This document shows, piece after piece, positions 23,041 through 33,757 of a DNA stretch of 64,000 nt (the first letter of the stretch is position 1; each line of letters opens with the position of its first letter). The notes beneath the pieces were generated by a model. That model worked only from the letters and a program-made list of their open reading frames with translations, was not told the origin of the DNA and searched no databases. Origin of the DNA: Oikopleura dioica (lineage: Eukaryota; Chordata; Appendicularia; Copelata; Oikopleuridae); assembly GCA_907165135.1 (NCBI GenBank), contig OU015566.1, forward strand, positions 5,125,808-5,189,807. Direction: 5' to 3'. The translations under genes were made by a program, and so were the position numbers.

Positions 23041-23528
23041 AGACTCGAGCGGGGTGGAATGGGTCAAGACGCTCGCCCTCGTCCTTCTAGTCGCTCAAAA
23101 TGCCTCCCTGGTGCTCGCAATGCGCAAAGCACGAACAGACGAGGTGATTCTTTATTTAAAAACAACTCCTAAGCAAAGTTTTTAGGGAGACAAGTTCTTC
23201 AATACCGCAGCAGTGTTCTTTTGCGAAATCTTGAAAATCGTCGCTTCTTCTTTGATTTCCTCGTCGGCAGCCACAAGGTACCTTTCCAGCCTTCAAACCG
23301 TTCCAGTGCAATGTGCTCTCTTTCTACGGCGAGATCAGCAGCGAGATCATCAACCGGCCCTGGGACACGCTCAAAGTCGCCGTTCCCAGCTTCATCTACA
23401 CCGTCCAGAACAACTTGCTTTATCTGGCGGTTTCCAATCTTCCAGCAGTTACTTTTCAAGGTACTCATTTTTAAACTACTTGATTTCTGGGCTTTTGTTT
23501 GAGCAAGTTCATTGCTGACTGACTGGCT

Positions 23529-23777
23529 GGGCTCGACAACCTGAGTAGAAAACCTGAGTCAGAGTTCTAAAACAGTAAATGAAAAGCCGCTTAGCGGCTT
23601 TATTTAATAAAAAGCCGCAAAGCGGCTTCGCCAAAGTTACCAACTTATTAAGTAAATGATTTACTTTCACTAGCGAAGACGCTTTGCGGCTTCGTTTTTA
23701 AATAAAGCCGCTACGCGGCTTTTTATTTTACTGTTTTAGAACCCTGACTCAGATTTTCCACTAAGGTTGCCGAGCCC
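23529..23777. mobile_element. Long-TIR MITE in an intron of the SLC35A-like gene
   Basis: Inverted ends begin GGGCTCGACAACCTGAGTAG / GGGCTCGGCAACCTTAGTGG and remain alignable for about 60 bp, including AAAGCCGCNNNGCGGCTTT hairpins. Flanks GACTGGCT (23521-23528) and AACTGGCT (23778-23785) agree at seven of eight bases. The CCTGAGTCAGGGTTCT end motif recurs near 7120, 39510, 40320, 43410 and 48370, so this family seeded several loci. Confidence 0.85.
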
Positions 23778-24316
23778 AACTGGCTCCGCGAGCGTTTCCT
23801 TGATCCTTATAAATAGTGTCACCCGTTTTTAAATCAATAAGGAAAAAGTCAAATCGATGTTTTCAGTTTCCTACCAGCTGAAAATCCTGACGACTGCTTT
23901 TTCTCCGTCGCCCTGCTGAAGAAACAGCTTCTCCGCAGTCCTCATTTCCTGCCTCTTTTCTGGCTTCGCCGGCGTCTTTTGAGAAAATCCTCAAGACAGG
24001 ACAAGTCTCCATTTGGCTGAGGAACATACAGCTCGGCCTCTTTGCCGCCGTTCGCGCCGGAATTGGAATGATCGCCAAAAACGGAGAACAAATTGCCAAA
24101 AAGTAAGCGACTCTTCTTTTGAGAAAAGTTGAGATTTTAAAAAGCCGAATTCATCTTTCTCGGTTTTTCTTTCTCGTGCTAAAACTGTTTCAGGGAATCT
24201 TCTTTGGCTTCAACGGCATCGCCCTGGCAGTGGTCTTCAACCAGGCTTTTGGGGGCCTGTTGATCGCTGTCGTCATCAAGTACGCGGACAACATTTTCAA
24301 GGGCTTCGCATCCAGC

Positions 24317-24551
24317 TAGGGTCCGACACGATTAGGACAGAAAAATTATTTTTCAGAAAACTTCAACTGTGGCTAAAATGAGGTCTCGGAACTCATTTCC
24401 GGCCTTTAATTCTACCTAAAACTCCTCTTTTCAACCCTTTTTAGGCTTTTAAAAATTTCAATTCAAAAACCCTAGAAGCATTTCGATTTTTAGGGCGCTT
24501 ATACTTTTTGGCCTTTCGAAAACTTGGGTCCTCCGATCGTGCCGGACCCTA
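24317..24551. mobile_element. hAT-type MITE, TAGGGTCCG family, in an SLC35A-like exon
   Basis: The ends are TAGGGTCCGACACGAT and TAGGGTCCGGCACGAT in inverted orientation. The 8-bp target duplication CATCCAGC is perfect (24309-24316, 24552-24559). Removing the element and one target copy joins KGFASS to IAIIVSTILS in frame, matching the family's KGFATSLSIILSTLIS. Confidence 0.92.
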
Positions 24552-25208
24552 CATCCAGCATCGCCATCATCGTCTCCACCATCCTTTCCGTCATCTTCTT
24601 CGGCTTCCAAATACAGGCACGGTTCAATACAGTTTCATAATTTGTTTTCCAAAGCCGCAACGACACGGCTTCTCGTCTTAATGAATCCATCTTTTGAAAA
24701 TGTGCTGAACTGAATCGACAGAGTTCGTTTGTTTCAGGCGCGGCGCTGGTAATCTGCGCCGTGTATTTATACCTGCCCCAACCCAAAAGATCTCTTGCCA
24801 AACTCGTTCGCCGCCGCGTCGCCTTCTAAACTATGACTGTACTAGTCAATTTATTTATCTGTAAAATCGCCGCACAAAATATGTTTTCCGTTTTATTTAT
24901 GGGGGGTCGACGAGAACTTTTCCACGGATGATCGTTATTTCGCTTATACACATAGTCAGGATATGAATCTTATATTTTTGGAATCTACTGATTCTCCCGA
25001 ATCTGTTGAGCATAAAATCATTTGATAAAAATTAGTCTAATTTAATTAGATTTAGGGGTCGAAATGAACAAAATTGTAAAAAATTGACCATTTTTGGTGC
25101 ATCTTCGCGAAAATGGAATCGGAAATCCCGATTCTCGTCGACCCCCTTCTTAAATATATCAATTTTCGAAAATATATCGTTTTTCTTGTATATTTAGAGT
25201 CAAAATGA

Positions 25209-28200
25209 CCTTCTCGTCCCAGGCAGGGATGTACATTTTCTAAAATTTTCAACTGCGGTGCGTTGCAAACTGCGATTTTTTGACGATTTTCTGCGGTGCG
25301 AACTGCGAGATTTAAAATTTTCTCTTCGCAGTGCGGCGCAGACTGCGATTTCCTGCGATCTTCGGAAAAAATTGAAAAATGCGTTAAATTCTGCGATTTT
25401 CTGCGAAACTGCGGAAAATAAGCGGAAACTGCGCTTAATTCTGCGATTTTTTTGTGAAAAAATGCGAAATTTTCTGCAAAATGCGATCCGAGTGAAAAGA
25501 GTGGTCATTATTCTGACGGGCAGAGTTGCATTTTTGAAAATTTTTTCTGAGCTGAGCAAGCTGATCTGAGGTCGAAATTGAGCTGAGCTGGCCCCTTATA
25601 AAAACAGCTTTCTCAACTCAGCTGGATTAAAAAAATTGAGCTGAGCATATTTGAAAATTTTTGAGCTGAGCTGAGCTGACCATTCTTTTATGCTGAGCAA
25701 GCCTTCGGGCCGTCCAGCCCCGTTCCATGATTTTTAAGTTTAAGGGGCTTGACTGCGCTGCGAAGTGCGAAATTCCGCAGTTCGCAGGTCGCACTGCGAA
25801 GGTTTCTGCGATTTCCCCACTGCGAATGTACATCCCTGGTCCCAGGAGGAATTAGCTTCCTGGCTAAGACGAGTGTACAACACTCATAATCCCTGGAGAC
25901 GCTGCATGATTTGTCAGTGGAAGCCGGGCCGCCCTGACGAGCCGATACCACGAGGAGCGATCGAACCAGGTCGAAAATCAGATATTTTCGACCATTTCAA
26001 TAGGGAACACCCTCTCTGTAACAGGTAAGAAACCAACTTGGGCAGACGGAGATCTTAGGCAAACGGCGATCTTGGGCAGACGGCGATCGAATTGAAAATA
26101 TAATCATAATTCAATTTAAAGAGATTAATTCGGTCACACGACGTTTTCATTCAGCGCTGCTGAATTCGTCGGTTTGCTGAAAACGTCGGTATGCTGAAAA
26201 CGTCGTGTAACCGACTAATTCAAGGTTTCAGAAATTTATGAGCGCAAAGGAGACTTTGATTTCCGTTTATAATTACTAAAATCGGGAAATTTCTCATCTT
26301 GAATTATGAAATCAATACCAGCACGATAGGATAGCTTTGAAGTGGTAAAGTAAAATCGCTAGTTTTATGTCCGAGGCCTATAGATTGAGGAAACAATAGA
26401 AGCGCCGAGTCCTCACAAGCGCTAATCCCCAACTTGGTTGAATTGATGGTTTCCCATATAACTGTTTCTTGTGATTCATTTTCGGTTCGTTCTATTTTTG
26501 GAGTTATTTCTGATTGAAACTGAGGTAAAACAATCATTGTGAGTAGTGAGGAAAAGGGGAAAACTGATGAAACTCTTCCCAAAACCTCCTCCCAGCGAAG
26601 AGGAGTACTCATGCTTGATTTACAAACACATGCACAATCTTCTGACATCCGAATTACGATCCAGTCTCAGTAAACCGGAGCCTTTTTTCTTCTTGATTAA
26701 CTCTTCCGGGAATAGTTTATTACGACCTTGATTGAGAATTTAGCGACTCTCATAATAAGACCATCCATTACGAAGGCTCTTCGTTATCAATGTAAACGAT
26801 GTCATAATTCGGAAAGCTTCCGTAGAGTCCACGATACTGAATTTTTCATTTCGTCTCTTATTTATGTGTTTATGCTCAAGAATTTTCGAAAATCGGATAC
26901 AACTATTGAAAAACAATATTAGAAAATTGTGGTGGTCTTGTCAAGAATCCACGGTAAATAGCCGTTCAAAAGACATCACAGGACAATTTTTCTTTTTTTC
27001 TTCTCTCAATAAAAAAATCCTTCTATCACTTTAAATATCAATGTTCAAATAATGAGTAAAAATAAAATGAGATTTCGTTATAAGGCTTATTTTTGAGTTA
27101 TTCAAGCCTTTATTTAGGCCATTTTGGCAAAGATATTGACTTCAAGCCGAAACTTAGCTGTTTTTTGTTAATCAATTGAGAAACCTCTCTGTTAAGGTTA
27201 AGATCTAGGATTGATCTATTCAATACGCCGATAAAGGGACCGCCTAGATAACTAAGTCCTGAGTTATTCAAGGCTCAACTTGGGGAATCGACGGTAGTGC
27301 CCTTAAGGACCCCCCCATCAAGAATCGTGAAAATGGGGCTCTTTAGTGAAAGGTTTTCTCAGAGACTATCTTAGGTAGGCCCTTAATTTGAATTGCAACC
27401 TTCAGATTTAACCCTCGACTGCAACCGTTCCCCTTATGATGACCTCTCGATGAACTGTTTAAGGATATACAGGCCCTTAAAGGTAAGGTTGCTAAGTGCA
27501 GGTTTTTTGGGGGTTTTTAGTTGAGGTATACCCTTAATTTTTTTACAGGATAAATGTAAGGCCCTATTACCTAAATTTTCTATAGCAGCAAAAAAATTTT
27601 CAACATAAAGTTTTCTCCTCGTTGTTCAAAAAAACCAAAAAGAACAAAAAATATAAAAAATTTTGACTTTCGCAATTTGAGATTTCGCAAATCGGACGTT
27701 ATTTTTACAAAAATAGGTCTTGAGCGAGCGCGAGTGAGCGCGAGCAGAGATCTCGCAATTTTAAGTTGAGCGAGTGAGCGCGAGCAGTGGCCTTGAAATT
27801 TTACGTGAGTGAGTGAGAATGAGCGCTTGCTCGCTCGCGGGTGACGGGCGGCCAGAACGGCGTTCTGCAAATACAGAACGGCGTTCTGCAAATGCAGAAT
27901 GGCGTTCTGCATAGGGATTTTTTTTACGATGTAACTTGATTCTTATCAGCATCCAGCGAAGCTTAAAGAGTAACTCCTGACTTAAGAAATTCTGAGATTT
28001 CCTTCAAGACAGGCGCGAAGCGAATATATTTTTTGAGTGCAGAACGCCGTACTGCTGCAGAACGTGGCCGCCCTACACCCTAGCTCGCTTACGCTCGCTC
28101 GCGGCTCGCGCTCATCATTTTTTCAAACACTGGTCTCGGTTCACATTTGAACTTGAGTAATAACTTTTGAAAAGTAGAGAAAAGTTATGAATCTCCTCCG

Positions 28201-31200
28201 GAAGCTAGTTCCAAGTATGGGAGAGTATAATACTCTGAATATCAGGATATTTTTTAAGAAAATCGAGGCAAGTCGAGTAAGTCTTTGCTATTAAATATAT
28301 CGACCGGACTTCCGGACTTGGACAGTGATAAGTCCGTTCCTGTGAAACACAGAAAAGCTTTTTTCAAATAAAAATTCAATTACAGATCGTCTTTCACCCA
28401 AGATCGTCATTTGCTCAAGTTGGGCAGATGACGACCTGGGCAGATAACGACTTGGGCAAATGACGACCACTCAGTTGATTTGCCCTGAGCAAATGATTGC
28501 TCTGAGCAAGAGAATAGCGGATAGTACTTGAGCTTTTAGAAGTGCTTTTGTACGTCTGGTTTCATGAACGCAAATCGGCTGAATTTCCAGTCAAAGATGG
28601 CCAAAACGGGGTGTGATCCATTAATTTAACTCAGAAATTTTAGCCCAGCCGCTGAAGAAGACAACACTCCTGCTCCTCAAGAAGAAGAGTCAATGGACGC
28701 TGGATTTGCTTCGGATGCTGCGACTCTGGGCTATGAAGAATCAGAAGATGATTCACATTCCCAAGGTAAATATTATATTTTGAATGAAGTTTTTGTTTTT
28801 GAAAGCATTAAGTTTTACATTTTTCCGAGAATGGAATTTTTCAAATTTTAAAAATAGATTGATTTGTTTTCAAAAGAATATACTCTGAAATCAAGGAAGA
28901 AAACTTTGCTAAAGGAAACTTGAAAAGATCTTATCATGTCGGTTCTGTTAACGCCGAAACGCAAAGCGACCAATTAATTATAACAAGGCCCTTAAATGGC
29001 TCATCAGTTATGTAAAATTTAGTTATAACTTTTAAGTTATATAAGGGACTATATGTATTTTGGCCCATCTTAAAAATTTTAAATTAAAATTTTTTTGGTA
29101 TGACCACGTGATCACCTGATACGGACCCTCGAAAAGCTACAAAAGCTTGCCAACGTCGATCCCCTGACCGTAGGTGATCATAATGTAGCTCACATGAAAG
29201 AGCACAAAAAGTTCTTCCTAAAGAATCCAAAACATTTTTGGTGGTGAGATCACATGACTCGCTAGCGGGAAGTGAAGCGTCCAAAATGGCCCTTTTTGCA
29301 ATGTATATTGGCCTGAGTAACCCGTGAGACCTTGATTTTTACCTCAATTTTAGCGAGTTTTGAGTCCTTATATAGCTTCTAGCGTGTCCTGTAAAGACGG
29401 CACCAAGAATTTTTTTGACTAACCCACTAGAACAAACCAAGACCTTTCTTTTTGGCCTAACGAAAAGATGATGCCAGAAGGGGATCAAGCTCGGCAAGCT
29501 TTTCTAGCTTTTCGAGGGTCTGTAACCCGTCATCACGTGGTCAGACCAAAAAATTTTCAATAACAATTTTTTTAGTTGAGCCCAAATACATATTGTCCCA
29601 AAATTTCAAGGCTTTAACACAAAGGGTTCTTGGGGTTGAATTTTTGCTCGTCGGCCCTACTTATAACTTATAGCCTAAGTTATAGGTAACTCAACTTTTA
29701 GTTGACGCAAGATGATTTTAAAAAACTTTTTGCAGGCGAAATTCGGTAAAACCTGAAAATGGCAACAAAGGCAACAAGTGCAACAAACATGTTTTCAGCC
29801 ATTTTCAGCCAACTTGCCATTTTCAGGTTTTGGAGACTTGAAGCTGTTTTTTTCAGATGCCCTTGTTGCCCATGTTGCCATTTTCAGGTTTTTCGCAAAA
29901 TTCTGACATTGTCAGATTTTCAGCCCTACAGAAAGCCCGTCAAATTTTGGGTAGATTCGACCAAGTCGTTTTCGAAATTTTCCAAAGAATAACGTCACAA
30001 ATGACGTCAGAAATTCCAAAAAAACCAAACTTTGAGTCCTATTTTAACAGTGTTCCTGCTTGAATTTTTCGGTGTTTGATAGCGCAAATGAAAGCTTATT
30101 AAAAACTATACAAAGGTTTTTACGGATAAGGAAAAAAATCGAAGAATTTGGCTCTAGAATTTTCCGAAAAAAAAAATTTCGAGGAAATGAAAACTAATCA
30201 AAAACCTTAGTAGAATTTTTCATATGGATCAATTTGAGCTATAGAACATGAGAAAATTCCGTCAATAAAGCCCAAAAAACGGGTGACGGGCGGCCACGTT
30301 CTGCCAGAACGGCGTTCTGCAAAAACAGAACGGCGTTCTGCAAATGCAGAATGGCGTTCTGCATGAGAATTTTTTTTTACGATGTTACTTGATTCATATC
30401 AGTTTTAACGCTTTCAGCTAAGCTTAACTTCTTAATACACGTTTTACCGACCACGGCGACTTTGGCCCTCAATTACTCCAAAGGTTGTAATCCGTTTGAG
30501 CTAATTTTTGCAATGTGCACTTATATGAACAAACCGAACCACTCTGCGAAGTTTCGTGAAGATTGTCAAGAGGGATGGCGCTTTGCACACGACCTCTTTC
30601 AAGCTCATTATTGAAAAATTGAAAGGTTTTTTCTCCTTGATAATAACATGAGTAAATAGCTGAGTGTTCGGGCTTTCTAACAGTATAGTTTTAAACTTAT
30701 TATCTCGACGGAAATATGAATGAGAGATCAAAATAGTCGGCGCTGTTTTTCACACTCCGAATTTGGCGCGCCGCGCGGGGCTGAATAATGCTTGGTGGTC
30801 AGTTTTCCCGACCTCGTGTTTTGAGCGCTTAGTCGCCCGCCCGTGTATTGAGAAGTTAAGGACGCCTCCGTCATGTGATAATGACTTTTTCAAACACGGA
30901 TATCGGATTGATTTTTGAAATATTTTTTGATTATTCTGTAGCTCGATAGTTGCTTTAGGGCATCAGAAGGAAAACAAGCTCATAGGCCTCTTAAGGGTGT
31001 CGCAACGATAAGTTAAAGTGAAAATATTTTTCAAACATGGATATCATTATGATGACCTTAACTGATCAAAATTTTTTTATGTTGAAAATTTAGCTGAGAC
31101 CCTTGTCGAGAGCACCGCATCAAGTGTATGGTGATATGTTAAGGGTTTCACTAAGAAAAAAGGGTTTGAAGATTGGTGATCGACCGAAAAATGGGCAAAT

Positions 31201-32812
31201 TTAGCTAAAAAAGCCCGAAAATCAAGCTTTTCAAAGTCGATTTTGAGGGTCAAGGAGTCGAAATAGAATTTTACGACAATAGAGAAAAATGATCCTCAGA
31301 ACTCAAAGAATCGATTTCCGAAAATCGTCAAACATGACGGGGGGGGGGGTCCTTAAAGAATAACTCCTGACTTAAAAAATTCTGAGATTTCCTTTAAGAC
31401 AGGCGCGAAGCGCATATATTTTTTGAGTGCAGAACGTGGCCGCCCTACACCCCAAAAAATTGACTCAAAATTTTCCCGAAATGGTCATTTTTGCCAACTT
31501 CTAGCGTTATTGATGACGTCATCGTGTGACGGTTTTGGAGTCGCCTCATAATTTTACGGGCTTTCAGCTGAATCTATAAACAGGCAAAGTCAGGATTTTG
31601 GCTGCGAAAAGTTTTTTAAATTCATCTAAGAAAAATATGAACTTATGGAACTATTTTTGATCAAGGAATTCGACTTCGGTTTAAAATTTTTTTCGAAAAT
31701 GGTTGAGTTTAGCTATTGAACGAAATTTTTAACTCGGTAATTTTTCCATATTGAAAAATTTTTTTATTGACATGAAAATCGACACATTAACAAAAATGCA
31801 TATTTACTCATATTTATGTTGTTAACCATTTAACCCTTCCAGCAGCAGAGCCAAATCATGAACGCGCACAACTTGCAGCAAGCCGCCAATCTCGCACGAG
31901 CTATTCCCCAAAGTCTCCAGCTGCCGCAACTCAGCGTCCAGCAAATCCAACTCCTCTAGCAACAGCTCCTTCTTCAGCAATTGGCCAACTCACAACAACA
32001 ACAGGTACAGTAAAAGTCTAGTATTAAGGTTAAAAATAGAGATATCAAAGGGGCTTACGATCGAAATTCGGCCGTAAATCATGAATGAATCTGTCGCCCC
32101 TTCTTTAATGAACCTTAGCCGGCCAGGGTGCACCATCTATGGAACAGGGGTCAAAGAATTAGGTCTCTTACCGAAGTGATTTTGAGTTTCGAAAAACGGA
32201 AGAAACTGAAGGGCTATTTATCGATTGGCTACCCTAAGGTTACCTTACGGCTACCCTGTGTTAGGGGTAGGGTTCGGAAATAGGCTTAAGGGACCAGGCC
32301 GAGCTGGCTCGCGCGCCTTTTCGAATAAGGGTTGTAGATTTTCAAAGTTGATGAAAATTTCTGAAAATTTAGAACCTTGTATAGTTTTTTATTCTCTTTC
32401 TTTCCTCATTCTTAGTTAGTCGATAAAAAATTTTTCGACCACCTCCCCCTTAATATGATAACTTTGAATGAAAACCAATAATTATTATTCAGTTCCGCCT
32501 TCTATACTTCGCAAACGTGAGCTCCAAGCTGCAGGAAGACCTCGACATGATCCTGAAAAAAGTGCCCGACGAGTTCGTTTCCAAGATGAAGCTCAATCCT
32601 CGACTGCTAAGAAGCGGAATGCTTCGACTGATGATCAGGTAAATTTTTATCTTGAAGAAATTGTAGTATTTTTACCAGGCAATTCAAAATTTTTCAATCT
32701 TTTCTCTGCCAACTAAGTTAATCGCCGTTTTTAGCGAGAAAACGAGCCAGCTCCAAGAGAAATTGGGTGGACTGTGGTAGATGGCGTCACCATTAGTGAC
32801 CTTATATAACTG
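25209..32812 (+). CDS. Unknown protein with a zinc-finger-like N-terminus; very long MITE-filled introns
   Basis: Five exonic segments join with matching phases: 25209-25222 plus 25846-26025 (MTFSSQ / EELASWLRRVYNTHNPWRRC, then MICQWK and HFNREHPLCN), 28645-28767 (PAAEEDNTPAPQEEESMDAG), 31843-32006 (AEPNHERAQLAASRQSRTSY, SPKSPAAATQRPANPTPLAT), 32493-32638 (PPSILRKRELQAAGRPRHDP, VRFQDEAQSSTAKKR) and 32734-32812 (RENEPAPREIGWTVVDGVTI then SDLI and a stop). The N-terminus has Cx2C and Hx4H spaced like a zinc finger. The rest is acidic, then Ser/Pro/Thr-rich, then basic, suggesting a nuclear protein. No internal stop exists, unlike its neighbours. Introns of about 2.6 and 3.1 kb hold several MITEs. 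A 615-bp MITE splits the first exon but could be spliced as a GC-AG intron. I cannot name the family. Confidence 0.62.
25224..25838. mobile_element. hAT-type MITE, CAGGGATGTACATT ends, in exon 1 of the zinc-finger-like gene
   Basis: The inverted ends are CAGGGATGTACATT, close to the common hAT CAGGG terminus. The target duplication GTCCCAGG is perfect (25216-25223, 25839-25846). The interior is built from CTGCGATTTTCTGCG and GAGCTGAGCTGA repeats in both orientations. The boundaries fall so that CCCAG/GC at the left and CCCAG/G at the right could act as splice donor and acceptor. Confidence 0.93.
26040..28640. repeat. Intron 1 of the zinc-finger-like gene: nested inverted repeats
   Basis: Contains a small inverted repeat at about 26130-26223 (CACACGACGTTTTCA facing TGAAAACGTCGTGT), TTGGGCAGA/TGACGACCTGGGCAGA repeats near 26035-26090 and 28395-28470, and GAGTGAGCGCGAGC repeats at 27720-27840 whose complement reappears at 28083-28115 around the family-2 MITE, as if that MITE inserted into an older palindromic element. 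No coding sequence recognised. Confidence 0.6.
27839..28080. mobile_element. hAT-type MITE, family 2, copy 1 (short form)
   Basis: The ends are GGGTGACGGGCGGCC and GGGTGTAGGGCGGCCACG in inverted orientation. Inside the left end lie tandem AGAACGGCGTTCTGC palindromes. Flanks TCGCTCGC (27831-27838) and TAGCTCGC (28081-28088) agree at seven of eight bases. Confidence 0.85.
28980..29710. mobile_element. Large AT-rich inverted-repeat element
   Basis: Nested inverted repeats: GACCACGTGATCACCTGATA with CCCTCGAAAAGCT near 29100-29140 face AGCTTTTCGAGGG and TCATCACGTGGTCAGACC near 29500-29545, both beside runs of T/A. Outer AGTTATAACTTTTAAGTTAT-type palindromes lie near 29020 and 29665. I could not fix exact ends or a target duplication. 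Confidence 0.55.
29750..29892. repeat. Short inverted repeat (AAAACCTGAAAATGGCAACA)
   Basis: AAAACCTGAAAATGGCAACA at the left faces TGTTGCCATTTTCAGGTTTT at the right, with further GGCAACAAG copies inside. Likely a small MITE in intron 2 of the zinc-finger-like gene. Confidence 0.6.
30281..31452. mobile_element. hAT-type MITE, family 2, copy 2 (1.17 kb long form)
   Basis: The ends are GGGTGACGGGCGGCCACG and GGGTGTAGGGCGGCCACG inverted, identical in type to 27839-28080 and with the same AGAACGGCGTTCTGC palindromes. Flanks CAAAAAAC (30273-30280) and CAAAAAAT (31453-31460) match at seven of eight bases. The interior is about 900 bp longer than copy 1 and has no transposase-like frame, so it may be a less deleted relative of the parent element. 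Confidence 0.85.
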
Positions 32813-32819
32813 CACCTAA

Positions 32820-33060
32820 CGTACCCCAACCCCTTGCTTGCCCACATTTTGTGAACATTTTCCCTTGCTCGCTGAGTTAAACTCCAACAAGACCTCCCTT
32901 GGTCACTCGCTTTTTGTTACCAAGATCCGTTGGTCGCTTTCCTTCTTTTGCTTTCTACGCCCCCTTGTTCGCCCTCCTTGGCTTCAACGGCGCACCTTTG
33001 CTCGCCTGCCTTTCTCCGTGTTATCCCTTGTTCGCTCTTGAAGCCCCGCGAGAAGGCTAT
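32820..33060. repeat. Imperfect CCTTGCTCGC-type repeats
   Basis: The motif CCTTG(C/G)TCGC and near variants recur about eight times in 240 bp between the end of the zinc-finger-like gene and the next gene. Low-complexity, origin unclear. Confidence 0.45.
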
Positions 33061-33295
33061 ATAATGCATAGCTAATCTTCGTTTTTACTTTTGAACGGCT
33101 TTTTTAATTGGATTTTCATGTTTTTTTTCCAAGCAAACTTATCTTTTCACCTCCATTTTTGTCAAATTTTCATATCTTCTTCATAAGAAGAAAATTTGGT
33201 GCGCTCTTTTTGCTCTGTTTGGCGCGCGCGAAAATCAAATTGATTATCCCAAAAACTGGAACAGAGTGAAAGAGAAAGACGCAATTTTCAATTTT

Positions 33296-33748
33296 TAGAG
33301 AAGACTCTTCACCTTCCCATTCCCGCACTTTACGCTGACGACAAAAACCCTCACCGCGGCTACATCTTCTAGAGTCGGAGCGCGCGCTGGAACTGCAAGA
33401 GGACCAGTCAAGGCGACAAAATCTCCTGTTGAGAAAGTCCCCGAGGAAGATGAAGATGCTGGCCTTTCAAGGTAATGCTTATTGGTGATTACGTCGCGTA
33501 AATTGTATCTATAGTCGAGTCAAACTGACTTCTGAAGGAAAAATCATCGTCAAAGGAGTCAAAAAGTTCGACTTGAAGGAGCGATGCAACGTCCTCGAGA
33601 TCGTCCTCGCAGAGAAGATCACCTCAGCAAAGCAGACAGAGCAGCATCTGAAAATGCTCACAGAGGCCGTCGAGAGCATCAAAGGCGAAAAGCAACAGGC
33701 TCAGACTCACGCCAAGGGTCTTGAAGAGTACAAAATGGAAATTTAATC
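33296..33748 (+). CDS. Unknown coiled-coil protein (partial)
   Basis: Two exons join in frame. The first has the basic, Ala/Pro-rich [20 protein letters not shown] then [10 protein letters not shown] before a GTAATG donor near 33471. The second, after an ATAG acceptor, reads [36 protein letters not shown], and a long Gln/Glu/Lys helix ([20 protein letters not shown]) ending EEYKMEI and a stop at about 33748. Heptad-like spacing suggests a coiled coil. No family recognised. The PLC-delta-like gene begins about 10 bp later on the same strand, so the two may lie in an operon-like pair or be joined by rearrangement. Confidence 0.4.
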
Positions 33749-33757
33749 GTTAGAGAC

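Larger units (their letters stand above)
23041..24829 (+). pseudogene. SLC35A2: SLC35A-like nucleotide-sugar transporter with two MITEs
   Basis: SLC35A proteins carry UDP- or CMP-sugars into the Golgi. Exons: WVKTLALVLLVAQNASLVLA then [48 protein letters not shown] then [82 protein letters not shown] then [55 protein letters not shown] to a stop at 24829. These match SLC35A blocks in order ([48 protein letters not shown]). Lesions: one base missing in the T-run of LTTAFF, two bases missing at AGV/FEK, loss of about 40 residues between KKQL and AVLIS, and a MITE at 24317-24551 inside the last membrane region. Paralogue assignment (A1/A2/A3) is uncertain. Confidence 0.85.

Noticed and set aside
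30000-30025. TGACGTCA-like sites near 30001 and 31512 as CREB enhancers
   Set aside because: Isolated 8-mers in repeat-rich introns; no supporting promoter context.
31840-32006. Glutamine-rich frame (QQQSQIMNAHNLQQAANLAR) resembling FOXP or Mediator proteins
   Set aside because: That frame contains a TAG and does not match the phases of the neighbouring exons; the alternative Ser/Pro/Thr-rich frame is open and phase-consistent.
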